Below are positions 1-10,800 of a stretch of 64,000 nt of DNA, piece after piece. How positions within the stretch are numbered: position 1 is the first letter of the stretch; each line of letters begins with the position of its first letter. The notes beneath the pieces were generated by a model, which was not told where the DNA came from, made no database searches, and worked only from the letters and a program-made list of their open reading frames with translations. The stretch comes from Selaginella moellendorffii (lineage: Eukaryota; Streptophyta; Lycopodiopsida; Selaginellales; Selaginellaceae): positions 696,642-760,641 of the forward strand of contig NW_003314288.1 of the NCBI RefSeq assembly GCF_000143415.4, in the 5' to 3' direction. Position numbers and translations under genes: made by a program.

Positions 1-1240
1 CATGGTCTACACACTTCAGAAGTTTCAATACTACCTATTTAGTAACATTCTCAAAAAAATAATCCTCACCAGGAGAATTGCACAATGGTTCTTAGTACTT
101 CAAGAATACAACTTCAAGATCATCTACAAGCTTGGAAGAGAATATGAACACCTAAGCTACATTACAACCGATGGACAACCGAAACACAATATGGATGACC
201 TTCCTGACTCTAATATCCTTTGAATCCACACATCACCAACCTAGATGGACAACATCTACTACTACCTCATAACAGCAACAATACCATGTTGATATTCAAC
301 CTTCGACAAGTGCAAGCAATTTGTCTTGAGGATAAGACCATATTCAGTCGTGGGAAGAAAACTGTATAAACAAGGAAGACACAATATTTTACGAAACTAT
401 GCAAACCCAGAAGAAACACAAGATCTACTAAAAGAACCCTACTATGGACAAATAGGAGGACATTTTGTTGAAGAAATCACAACTCAAAAAATTTTACAAG
501 AAAGACTTTGGTGGCCAACACTTTGGCACAACTAAGCTAAGTTCTATAAAAAATGCAACATCTACCAATAAACCAAGTATGCACCAAAGAAATAAACTCA
601 AGAACTTCATCTAAAAACTCCACTCAAACCTTTTCAATGATGGGGATTCGACTTTGTTAGTCCACTTATGACAAGCTCTAAGCAAAACTAATACATTCTA
701 ATTGCAATAGACTATATGATTAAATAGGCTGAAACTCAATCAATAAAGACTGCTACAACAAAGAATATAACAAAGTTCATCTACAAAAACATCATCACAA
801 GATATGGCTTACTTTGAGAACTCGTCACTGATCAAGGAACACACTTCATCAATGAAACCATCAAGATTCTGACTCAAAAATTCACTATCTAGCACAAGGC
901 TTCAACACCGTACTACCCTCAGGGCAACGGTCAAGCAGAGTCTACAAACAAGGCACTCAAAAACATCCTCATGAAAATCGTGAAAATAAATCAGAAAGAC
1001 TAAGACGATCACATTTATAATGCTTTGTAGGCATATTGAACTGCATATAAAGTTTCAACAAATTCAACACCATTCAAACTCACTTATGGCCTTGAATCTT
1101 TGACACTACTTGAGTACATCATTCCATCATTACAAATGGCAATATAATACGAAATCAACTAAAAAGAATCAATCAAAAGAAGACTAACCATGCTAGGACA
1201 ACTTATTGCTAGCTGAGATCCTTTGACTATCTCGTTTTGA
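1..1240 (+). mobile_element. Ty3/gypsy 3' pol remnant (RNase H end and integrase), copy A
   Basis: This is the 3' part of a decayed Ty3/gypsy polyprotein, cut off by the window start. Positions 2-223 encode the end of the RNase H domain. Positions 326-535 encode the integrase zinc-binding region (GGHF, then WWPTL). Further integrase core pieces run to about 1,190 in shifting frames with many stops; a TDQGTHF-like segment near 830-850 matches the core aspartate region. The same sequence recurs at 53,351-54,560, where it is attached to its own gag and RT, so the element identity is well supported. No LTR is visible at the 3' end. The sequence passes directly into another element at about 1,240. 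It is non-functional. Confidence 0.85.
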
Positions 1241-3930
1241 AGCTTTGGAATGCTCAAGGAGTCTTTTCTAACTCAGCAAAGATGTTGCTTCATATGATGG
1301 CCAACGCTAACTATTATCAAACAGTTCTTTTGATAGAGTTATGCAATCTCATGTGCGAGGCACTACTTTGATGATGTCCTATGACTAAGGAGGAACATGA
1401 GATGCATGTGAGGCAAATGTTGCCACTATTGAGGGAGAACAAGCTGTATTCTAAACTGTCAAAGCGTGAGTTCTTCTTGGAGGAGATCACATATCTCGGA
1501 CATGTGGTGCCACGAGATGGTGTGCGGGAATATCCTCAAAAGACTCAGATAATCGTTGACTAGCTTGTTCCCCTTACTATGCATGGGTTTCCTTGGCATG
1601 GTAGGAGTCTTTTGCCGGTTTGTGAAGGACTTCTCCTTGATTGCTGCTCCTTTGATGGATATTCTTCAAAACACCACCAAGCATGCTAAGTTGGTGTGGG
1701 GTGAAAGTGTCAAGAAGCGTTTGAGCAGTTAAAGCAGTCATGTATATTCTACAGATATTTGCTTGTGATAAGCCACTTGTGGTAGAAGGCCAAAGCTCAT
1801 GCTATGGAGTCTATGCGTTCAGAGGTTATGGCTCATGAGTCCTTTTCTCTTTCTGATCCTAGTGAGGCCATGGGTGTCAGTGTGGACCAAGGAGAGAATG
1901 TATCTACTCGTGTTCTAGCTGACACTACTGTCACTAAGCTTTCTGAAGGAGTGAAGAAGAATTGTATCAACTCATCTGAGCTGTACAGTTGTTTGTGCAA
2001 TGAGTTGTGAATAGCCAAGTGCTCAGTGTCCTCTTTGACTCTGGTGCTACGCATACTTTCATTAACAAGGCTAGTGATGAGGGTATAGGAGCTGTCTTGG
2101 TGCAAGACTGCTGTCCTATTGCCTACATAAGCCACAAGTTTGACGCAACTTAGTTGAACTGCCAACTCGGGTGGTAGTTGTTGCAGTCAAAGAGTGGAGG
2201 CATTATCTATATGGTTTGGATTTTTCATGTGGATAACTTTACCACTTGTCACTCTTTTCACTCGCCAGATGGAGCTTTGAGGCCGGCTAGCTCATTGACT
2301 GGAGTTTTTGCAGGAAATGGATGTGCAGACTCCAAATCACCAGAGGGGTTTAAGGTGACAAAAACCGATTTCCCCAGGGATTCCGGAGTAAAAATCAAAG
2401 GGTAATTTTGACCACAGATTACTCATGAATTCGGAAGATTGATGTTTAAAGCAAATTTGCTAGGTTTTCCAAGATCTACAACTTTTCTTTAAGACAATTT
2501 TCCTGTTTCTAAAAGGAGTAGTCAGTAAAGGTGGTTGTTTCTCCATTGTCTAGGATGGTGAACTCTATCTCATTTGGGAAGCTCTCCAGTGGTTTGCTGG
2601 ATGAAATTAAGGAGCTTGCTGACTTCGACTCCTTTGTAATGAAGGCACATGCAGTTGTTTTGAAGGGGGATGCCTCTTCCAATACAATTGTGCTTCCTTC
2701 GATGTATGAGATGGTTTCCTAGTCAAGAGGAATCGGGCTATGGTTCCTAGAGATGATGTTCTAATGCAGTAGATTCTGTAAGAGTGTCTGTTGCACCAAG
2801 TGCAGGACATCAAGGATGTGTGTTTTGGTAGAGACGCATTTATTTTGGCCTAGAATGAAGTCAGGTGTTGATAAGTATGTGCACAGTTGTTAGACCAGCC
2901 AGGCAGTCACAATGGATTGTCAGAAGCATGAAGGTCTCTACTATAGTTAACCTCAGTGGAAGTGGGATAGCATTTTCTATGAGTTTCATAGTAGGCGCTG
3001 TAAGGCAATGATGCTATCTGGGTTGTTGTGGATTGTGTGATGAAGTTGGCTCACTTCTTCCTTGTGAAGACGAATGCTAAGGCTTTTGACCTTGCTCAGC
3101 TGTATTTCTCTATGCTGCTTGAGGATGTTGTAAGTGATTGGGATCCCACGTTCACTTTGGTGTTTTTGCAAACGGTGTTCTAGAAGCTTGAGACAAAGTT
3201 GAGCATGAGCATCCACAGTTATATGGACAAACAAAACGAGTTAATTAGGTGCTGGAAGACATGCTGAGATCGTTTGTTGGTCATCTGAAGAGGCAAGGTA
3301 TTTGGGAGAAGTACCTGCCTTTGTTAGAGATTGCCCATAACTGTGCCTTCCATTTGGCTATTGAGATGGCTTTGTTTATGGCAATGTATGGCTTTCAACC
3401 TCAGTCCCCTGTTGGTATGAACTTGGCTTCTCTTAAGGTGCACCAGGCAAAGGAGTTGGCTGATGAGCATCATCAACACAAGCAGTTTCAGGTTGGAGAC
3501 AAGGTTTTCCTTTGGTTGTCTGAAGCTCAGTGAGCTCTTCAAGGTGGAGGTAGTTCTAAGTTGTCACCATAGTACTGTGGGCCTTGGATTATTCTCAAAC
3601 GAGTTGGAGACCTTGCCTATCAACTAGATTTGCCTAGTGCTGTGCATCCCGTCTTCTATGTAGGAAGTTGAAGGCGTGTTTGCATTCTGGTAATATCTTG
3701 GACCAGTCTGTGATCAAGATTCCAGAGATAGATGTTTGAAGGTTGGCCCTACTTGTGTGTTATAGCAACGGCTAGCGCGCGCACATCGTACAACTTGGAG
3801 AGAGTTACTTGTTCAGTGGAATGGTTAAAATTCATATGATGCTATGGGAAGCTGGGATGATGTTGCTTCCTAATTTTGAGTATGACTTGGATGACATTCT
3901 AGAGGAAGAGGAGAAGTAGTCGCTTGCTCC
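1240..3930 (+). mobile_element. Second decayed Ty3/gypsy pol (RT end, RNase H, integrase, chromodomain-like tail), copy A
   Basis: A different gypsy lineage begins mid-RT with an FG-x-x-NAPG-like stretch near 1,240-1,290. It continues as the RT thumb and connection at 1,381-1,563 (EEHEMHVRQ, then YLGHVV). Broken RNase H follows near 2,030-2,170, with a DxCCPIAYISHK-type stretch in shifted frames. Integrase end sequence is open at 3,249-3,533 (MLEDMLRSF to GDKVFLW). A chromodomain-like tail with a VQWNG motif lies near 3,800. Stops and frameshifts occur throughout. The diverged copy at 54,560-56,720 has the same order, so the junction with the preceding element is older than the duplication. 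Confidence 0.75.
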
Positions 3931-4204
3931 TATCCTTTCTTTCTTTTCTGACCCTGTTGATGGCTGGAGGTGTTGTGTCACGTGAGACAGTTAGTGGTTT
4001 TGTTAGCAGGATGCTTTGCTAGCTTCTCTCTCCTCAGCTACTGTTCATCATAGTTGGAGCAGAGGGGAAAATGTCACCATATTTCGTGATGAACGAGCTG
4101 ATTCTGGACCTAGGTCTCTGATCAAAGAGCCAAATACCAACTGCAAATTTGCATGGGAAGGTGTTCAAGCATCTCCACGGGGTTTTTATTGCATAGAATA
4201 CACA

Positions 4205-4800
4205 GAGTTTTGTGAACTGTGAGTCAATCACCAACAGGGATGCTGTCCTGCACAAGAAGCCAGCTTACCTTAGCTTCCACCAGTGTCTTCCACATGTTCA
4301 CAATGTACTTCCGATTCTTCAACTTCCGCATATGCTTGGTGTCAATTTTATCCATCAAAAGCTCTCTGCCATGCTTAGACCTGCACATAAAAAAAGACAC
4401 ACTGAACTCATTACCTTCCCAGGATAACTGAGGCGGATTCTATATAGGATCAGATATAGGTACTCCCCAAACTAGTGTATTGCAGAGCATTCTCCCAGTT
4501 GAACCTTAGGATCCAGTTCAGTGTATTTCCCTCTCTGATGTATCGTCCTGATCCTTTTACCGAAGGCCATCCTGGGAACTGGGACCTCCTCGGGAACTAC
4601 ACATGGAAACAGTGCACCACTGTTATGGGGATAAAAAACAATACCTTGAGGTGATGGGGTTGTTTCCATAACAAAGATGATTTGAGTCTCAGCACCATCA
4701 AGCATTATCCAATCACGAACCTATGATAACTTCAGTTTGTAAAGCAAGATGAAGGTGATCACAAGCAATGCTGCCTTAAGCTTTGATGTGGAGTTTTCAT
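4205..4800 (-). pseudogene. Exon-like fragments of an unidentified multi-exon gene
   Basis: Minus-strand reading shows exon-like pieces with splice signals. One open stretch at 4,472-4,705 includes IMLDGAETQIIFVME and ends GECSAIH. It is preceded by an acceptor-like ATCATAG near 4,722. A second piece at about 4,270-4,380 reads KHGRELLMDKIDTKHM and onward; it lies between an acceptor-like TTTTTTTATGTGCAG and a donor-like GTAAGC. A third open piece lies upstream near 4,750-4,800. I do not recognise the protein. The copy at 53-58 kb lacks this entire stretch. It may be a host gene fragment captured by an element, or the end of a once-adjacent gene. The exon calls rest on coding appearance and splice signals only. 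Confidence 0.4.
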
Positions 4801-5392
4801 CCTGGGTTGTAATGGGTTGTCATGAGGCCATCCGATGAGCAGGGTTTGCTCCAAGTGGACGTTAAACAAATACCTGACTTTACCTTTTTCATTGTATCAT
4901 CTGCTGAGGAAGAAAAACAAGATCCCAACAAGAACCTTGCTGTAAGTGATGGCTTTCTAGCTCTTTGTAGATCCAATAAGTCTTTGATCGAAGCTCCCAC
5001 ATTTCTATGCCACCTAGGCCAAAAACCTCTACCCAAGCCTGGAGCTGAATAATCACCTATATACTGTTGATTACTGTTCTTACGCGCTACGTTGAAGAAC
5101 AAGCGATCAGCTAATGCCTCTGTCAGATGGTCTGGTTCTTTCTGACTTAACCTGGGTAGGAGTGTGACTTCCATATCTTCAACATCTCTTTTGCTATTCC
5201 ATCCTAGACCTTCTTTGTGTTGAGAGGAGCAGTGCCAATTGATTCCTTGTTTCTAGTTACCACTCTGTTTAGGCAAGATCTTCTGCAGCTGAGCTCTGAA
5301 GAGGAGGTGCCAGCTCTGGTTTCGTGAATATAAACCTGACACAAGCACTTTGAATAGAAGAGCTTTGGATTGAATTCCTGGGTGTGGCACAT
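4797..5392 (-). pseudogene. Unidentified minus-strand gene fragment, present in both duplicate copies
   Basis: An open frame at 4,797-5,174 (125 codons, starting MEVTLLPRLSQKEPDHL) and another at 5,204-5,392 lie next to each other on the minus strand. Both are repeated with moderate divergence at 56,682-57,211. The upstream piece has an RRSCLNR to WDGIAKEM pattern that faintly resembles the helix of a MYB/SANT or trihelix-like DNA-binding domain, as found in ORF1 of some PIF/Harbinger elements. That is a weak resemblance, not an identification. Alternative frames contain stops, and no complete start-to-stop gene can be assembled. Confidence 0.3.
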
Positions 5393-5454
5393 TCCAAATA
5401 ACTGAATTCCACTCTACTTTTTCCCAGACTTTGCACCTGCTGGAGTTTCTAAAG

Positions 5455-5640
5455 TTTCTACATATGTTGTTGGTGATCAAGTGTTGGTGAGTTATCGGGT
5501 GTTGAGGATCCAAGGTTTTTGCTGCGTAGGTCCTTATCACATCGTCCAACAAGTTGGTCCACAAATCTATGTGGTGACACTCAATGCACAACATCAAGAG
5601 AAGATCCATGTGAAGCGGTTAGCTCGATATTGTGTGTGAA
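5455..5640 (+). mobile_element. Ty3/gypsy integrase C-terminal remnant
   Basis: A plus-strand stretch reads GDQVLVSYRV, then GPYHIVQQVG, then KIHVKRLARY before stops. This is the usual end of a gypsy integrase (GDxVLV, GPYxI, KxHVxRL). It is repeated at about 57,292-57,465. No other part of that integrase is adjacent, so this is an isolated pol tail. Confidence 0.55.
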
Positions 5641-5937
5641 CGGATTGATGTAAGGATTCTACCATATATTCTATGGTAGATATAGATAAACTCAACAAGA
5701 TTGGAATACAAATTTTTTTTAATAATAATAAATTAACAATTTTTAATGTGTATTTATGGAGCCCACAAGAGTAGGAGTGAAATTATGAATCCCACATTAT
5801 TTATATGCTCATATGATCCTGAGGTTTAGGGATATGAGGGAGTAAGTTTTATGGCCCAGGTAAGTTAGAGGGAGGAAAAAAAAGAATTAATTAGAGTGAA
5901 AATACGAGTTATTGTGAAATTAGAGTATAAATGTGAG

Positions 5938-6352
5938 TTAAGAGTTAACACGAGCTAAGAGTAAAAACGTGATGTAGCAGTTTAAAAGAGGGAAGTAAGA
6001 ATGCTCGGATGGAGTTCCACCAGGTAGAAAAGACAAGTCATACCTCAAGCCTCGGATTGCTCTCACCCGGTTGCCTACTTTAACCAAGCAGCAGTCTTGG
6101 CGCACAGGGATGACATCAACCTCTTGCTCCACTGCTCCTACTTCTGAGCTGCTAGCAGCTTCTCCCCTCCTTAAAAAAAAAGGTCTGTTGTTCTCTTGGA
6201 GTTCAAGAAGCATCCTCTTCACTGTCTCCTCTGTTTTTGCTAGCTAGTTAGCTCTTACAAGAAGGAGCACAAGCCAAGTTCAGCTCCATGCTCAGCTCTA
6301 TCATCTCCTCTTTAAGACACCTCACCTCTTTGAAGCCATTCAGGAGAGCTAG
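5938..6352 (-). pseudogene. Hypothetical gene fragment, minus strand, at the edge of the duplicated block
   Basis: A 94-codon frame at 5,938-6,222 starts MKRMLLELQENNRPFFL. The flanking piece at about 6,230-6,345 reads LNGFKEVRCLKEEMIELSMEL in the same direction and looks amphipathic, like a short coiled coil. Both are repeated at 57,891-58,200. An intron-like GTAAGAG to AACAG interval between them is only about 28 bp, too short to accept as an intron. Homology between the two duplicate blocks ends just after this piece, at about 6,352. Function unknown. Confidence 0.3.
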
Positions 6353-6364
6353 CACGCTTCACGT

Positions 6365-6796
6365 CTAGACGTCCCCTCCTTTTTTTCTTTGTGCGATTGT
6401 CTCTTCAAACTCATCATACTTATTTAACTCACCAAAGCTTACCAAGCCGAGTGCAGGTTTTGAAACCCCATGAGTCACCTTGGCCTTTTTCCATCTTCCA
6501 GTTGAGCTCTCCAACAATCTTGACGTGCGGATGCGTGCAAACTGCTCCTTGAGCCAGGACCATTTCTCCAGGAGATAACTTATGCTACAACACTCTCCGC
6601 TCGACGATCTCAATGTGGAAAGATCCACAAAACTGTCCCACTCATCATAGTTGTAGAAGAAATCATCCTCATACTGCATCTGCAACCTTGCTCGAGCCCA
6701 AGCCTCCACCATCGCAAGCTTCTCCCTCATCTTGATCAGCTCACACTTGAGGCGGCAAAACAAGTCCAGGTCCTGAGGAACAACAATGGAATACAC
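6365..6796 (-). CDS. Hypothetical protein exon
   Basis: A 143-codon minus-strand frame starts MYSIVVPQDLDLFCRLKCEL. It has an acidic aromatic centre (DDFFYNYDEWDSF) and a Lys/Arg-rich C-terminal third. Just upstream, a pyrimidine-rich TACTTTCACAG could be a splice acceptor, so the true exon may begin earlier, near 6,820, and the first Met may be internal. It is single copy in the window; the duplicate at 58.2 kb stops before it. I do not recognise the family. It may be part of the same host gene as the fragment at 5,938-6,352, with the duplication boundary falling inside that gene. Confidence 0.4.
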   Translation of the reverse strand: MYSIVVPQDLDLFCRLKCELIKMREKLAMVEAWARARLQMQYEDDFFYNYDEWDSFVDLSTLRSSSGECCSISYLLEKWSWLKEQFARIRTSRLLESSTGRWKKAKVTHGVSKPALGLVSFGELNKYDEFEETIAQRKKGGDV

Positions 6797-6829
6797 CTTT
6801 CCTGGGTACCTGTCTTGAAACCTGTGAAA

Positions 6830-7800
6830 GTACAGTGGACGATGTGGTGTTTCAGATCGCAGCAGAATGATAACTTGATGAAAGCAACAAAACCATCAAG
6901 CTCGCTCTTTGGGGATCAATTATCATCTCCTCCTTTGAAGCAATGAGCAGCAGGCCTTGATCGCATCCAGAAGTACTAGAGATAGTCTGCAAAAGCAAGT
7001 TTGACACCAGTTATTTTGGCAACACAGAAGAAAAAGAAGAAAAATAAACTCAAGTTTCAAAATTTATAGAGATCCATACAATCCAAATCAAGATCAATCC
7101 TCCACGAACTTAATGCCGCTTTCAGCACCTCCAAGCTCTGCCGAAAAACGTAGCCACGGTATGCCACAATCGTTCGCTTGAAAATCTGAAGATGTCAATC
7201 GAAGCATGCAAGCAAAAACACGAAGTAAAGAAGTGCAGGTGGACAACAAAGGAGATGAACTGAGCAAGGCCAAGAACACATATAAGGACTGAATGTAAGC
7301 ACATGAGGCCTCGTGCGGTTTTTTCCTCTGTGCGTGGCTTCATGTGCGAAGAGTTTGGTGTGGTAAGGTATGATGCAGAGCAGCCAGAAGCCCAGGGTGA
7401 GGTTTTACCACCGCCCGAGGACTCCTGTGCATGGGCCCTGGGCGAGAGTCATTTGCGAAAGTGTTCTGCATGAAACTGGTGCCCTGAGGCTTCTGGCCGC
7501 GTGGCCCCATGAAGAGCATTTTTTATTTAATTTGTGTAGAGTGTGGTTTATTTTTGCATATTGAGTGTATCGATATCTTTTAGATTGAGAACTGAAGACT
7601 ATATTGAACTGAAGATTCTTCAGCTCTTGAGCAACTGATTGCTGCTGGCTCACTTTCTATATATATCAAAGAGATTTTTTTTAAACAATAAACATCTAAG
7701 CTGCTGCAGATAAGCTGTGACATTGTAAAGTTTAAAAAGGAAAAGAATTAGAAAAAGAAAAAACAGAAAACACGAGCATTTTACTACTAATCGGGATTTC
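6830..7800. other. Intergenic stretch, no gene supported
   Basis: Several short overlapping frames occur on both strands (for example 7,122-7,343 and 7,405-7,653 minus, and 7,370-7,564 plus). None has a recognisable motif, a consistent coding pattern or a splice context. The last 150 bases before the PPR gene are A-rich and could hold its promoter and 5' leader, but I can point to no specific site. Confidence 0.5.
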
Positions 7801-7806
7801 TAGGGC

Positions 7807-10800
7807 ATGCGTGCGGCGCTAGGGTTTGTGTGGTGTGTGTCATTTCTCAACAATCTCATGGAGTGGAAAACGTTTTTCAGGGATCCCACTTTCTGGTGGG
7901 ACAACAGGTTCAAGAAGAAAAACAAGTTCTTCTCAGAGTCCTACCCGGATTTCAAACATGTTTCTACCGGAGAGAGCCTGTGGATCGCCAACAGGAAAAC
8001 ACCGACCTGGGTCTCTGCAAAACTCGAGTCGCTCGCTGACCCAGCTGTAGGTAAGGCCACCACGGCTCGCTACAAATCTCCACATACCCCACCTGTAGCT
8101 GGTGATGAACCGGTGAGTTTAGGGAGGCTGATACACCGCGTGAGAGACTCAGCTGAGAGCAGATCCCTTTCTTTGGGAAAACAAGCCCATGAAGCTGTGC
8201 TCAAGAGTGATGAGCACAAAAGCAACATCTACTTGTTGACGGGATTGATCGATATGTACTGCAAGTGTGGCGAGCTTAAGGAGGCTCGCAAGATTTTCGA
8301 CTCCATGGGAACCCGGAGTGTTGCGTCCTACAACGCGATCATCCAGGGCTGCGGCTCGAACGGGCAAGCTGAACTTGCTCTGGAGTACTACTCTGCTCTG
8401 AGAGCTTGTACCACCATTCAACCCAACGATCGGACACATGTCGCGGTGATCAGCGCCTGCTCCAGACTTGCTACCGAATCCAGCGAGAAGAGGGAGAGAG
8501 CTCTACGCATCGGGATGGAGATCCGTTCAATGCTGAGCAAGGAGAAGAAACAGCTAGATCTGTTCGTGGCGACTTGCCTGGTAGACATGTACTGCAAGTG
8601 TGGCGAGCTTGAGGAGGCTTGCAAGATTTTCCACTCCATGGGAACTCGGAGTGTTGTGTCCTACACCGCGATCATCCAGGGCTGCAACACGAACGGGCGA
8701 GCTGAACTTGCTCTGGAGTACTACTGTGCCCTGAGAGCTTGTACCACCATTCAACCCAACAATCGGACTCATGTCGCGGTGATCAGCGCCTGCTCCACAC
8801 TTGCTACCGAATCCAGCGAGAAGAGGGAGAGAGCTCTACGCATCGGGATGGAGATCCATTCAATGCTGAGCAAGGAGAAGAAACAGCTAGATCTGTTCGT
8901 GGCGACTTGCCTGGTAGACATGTACTGCAAGTGTGGGGAGCTTGAGGAGGCTCGCAAGATTTTCGACTCCATGAGAACTCGGAGTGTTGTGTCCTACAAC
9001 GCGATCATCCAGGGCTGCGGCTCGAACGGGCAAGCTGAACTTGCTCTGGAGTACTACTCTGCCCTGAGAGCTTGTACCACCATTCAACCCAACGATCGGA
9101 CACATGTCGCGGTGATCAGCGCCTGCTCCAGACTTGCTACCGAATCCAGCGAGAAGAGGGAGAGAGCTCTACGCATCGGGATGGAGATCCATTCAATGCT
9201 GAGCAAGGAGAAGAAACAGCTAGATCTGTTCGTGGCGACTTGCCTGGTAGACATGTACTGCAAGTGTGGCGAGCTTGAGGAGGCTCGCAAGATTTTCCAC
9301 TCCATGGGAACTCGGAGTGTTGTGTCCTACAACGCGATCATCCAGGGCTGCGGCTCGAACGGGCAAGCTGAACTTGCTCTGGAGTACTACTCTGCCCTGA
9401 GAGCTGATAACACCATTCAACCCGACGATTGGACACATGTCACGGTGATCAGCGCCTGCTCCACACTTGCTACCGAATCCAGCGAGAAGAGGGAGAGAGC
9501 TCTACGCATTGGGATGGAGATCCATTCAATGCTGAGCAAGGAGAAGAAACAGCTAGATCTGTTCGTGGCGAATTGTCTGGTAGACATGTACTGCAAGTGT
9601 GGCGAGCTTGAGGAGGCTTGCAAGATTTTCCACTCCATGGGAACTCGGAGTGTTGTGTCCTACACCGCGATCATCCAGGGCTGCAACACGAACGGCCGAG
9701 CTGAACTTGCTCTGGAGTACTACTCTGCCCTGAGAGCTGATAACACCATTCAACCCGACGATCGGACTCATGTCGTGGCGATCAGCGCCTGCTCCACACT
9801 TGCTACTGAATCCAGTGAGAAGAGGGAGAGAGCTCTACGCATTGGGATGGAGATCCATTCAATGCTGAGCAAGGAGAAGAAACAGCTAGATCTGTTCGTG
9901 GCGAATTGCATGGTAGACATGTACTGCAAGTGTGGCGAGCTTGAGGAGGCTCGCAAGATTTTCCACTCCATGGGAACTCGTAGTGTTGTGTCCTACACCG
10001 CGATCATCCAGGGCTGCAACACGAACGGGCGAGCTGAACTTGCTCTGGAGTACTACTCTGCCCTGAGAGCTGATAACACCATTCAAGCTGATGCTTGCAC
10101 CTACACCTGCGTCCTTGTTGCTTGCGGGAGTGTGATGGCGATCAAGCTCGGGAGGGAGATTCACCAGCTGGCGAAGCATAAAGGGCTGCTGAAAAACAAT
10201 CCAGTTCTGGGCTCCAGCCTGGTGAGCTTCTACGGCAAATGCGGCGATGTTGATTCTGCTCAGGAAGCGTTTGACGAGTGCCGAGCTCGGGACGACACGG
10301 GTCTCTGGAACTCTCTCATACAGGCTTACACTCTCCAGGGCCGATCGATCGAGGCCTTGGAGCGTTTCTATTCCATGACTCAGGAGGAGGGCTGTAAAGC
10401 TGACGATGTGAGTTTTGTCTCGGTGTTGAACGCTTGCAGCCATGGTGGTCTGGTCGGGAAAGGAAGGCAGCTTCTGGATGAAATGCCCAAGCAGTATGGA
10501 GTCAAGCCACGTCTGGAGCATTATGTGTGCCTGATTGATATGCTCGGGCGAGCTAACCTCCTTGACGAAGCTGTGAGAGTTCTCAGAGCCATGCCTTTTG
10601 AACCGGATGCAGTGGTTTGGACGTCCCTGCTCGGAGCCTGCCGGAAGTGGAAGAATTACACGATCGGCAAACTCGCGTTTGAGCGTCTTGTGGAGATGGA
10701 TCCCAAGAGTGACACGCCCTACGCATTGATGGCCAATATATTTGGAAACCTGGGGATGCTCAGTGAAAGGGCTGCTGTTGTGGAGAGAAAGAGAGGTGAA

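Noticed and set aside
6230-6260. 28-bp intron (GTAAGAG to AACAG) in the minus-strand hypothetical gene
   Set aside because: Shorter than any intron inferred elsewhere in the window (48 bp or more), so splicing is implausible.
8149-10521. Regularly spaced minus-strand and alternative-frame ORFs of 67-211 codons
   Set aside because: They repeat every 333 bp because they are shadows of the PPR tandem array; no independent motif.
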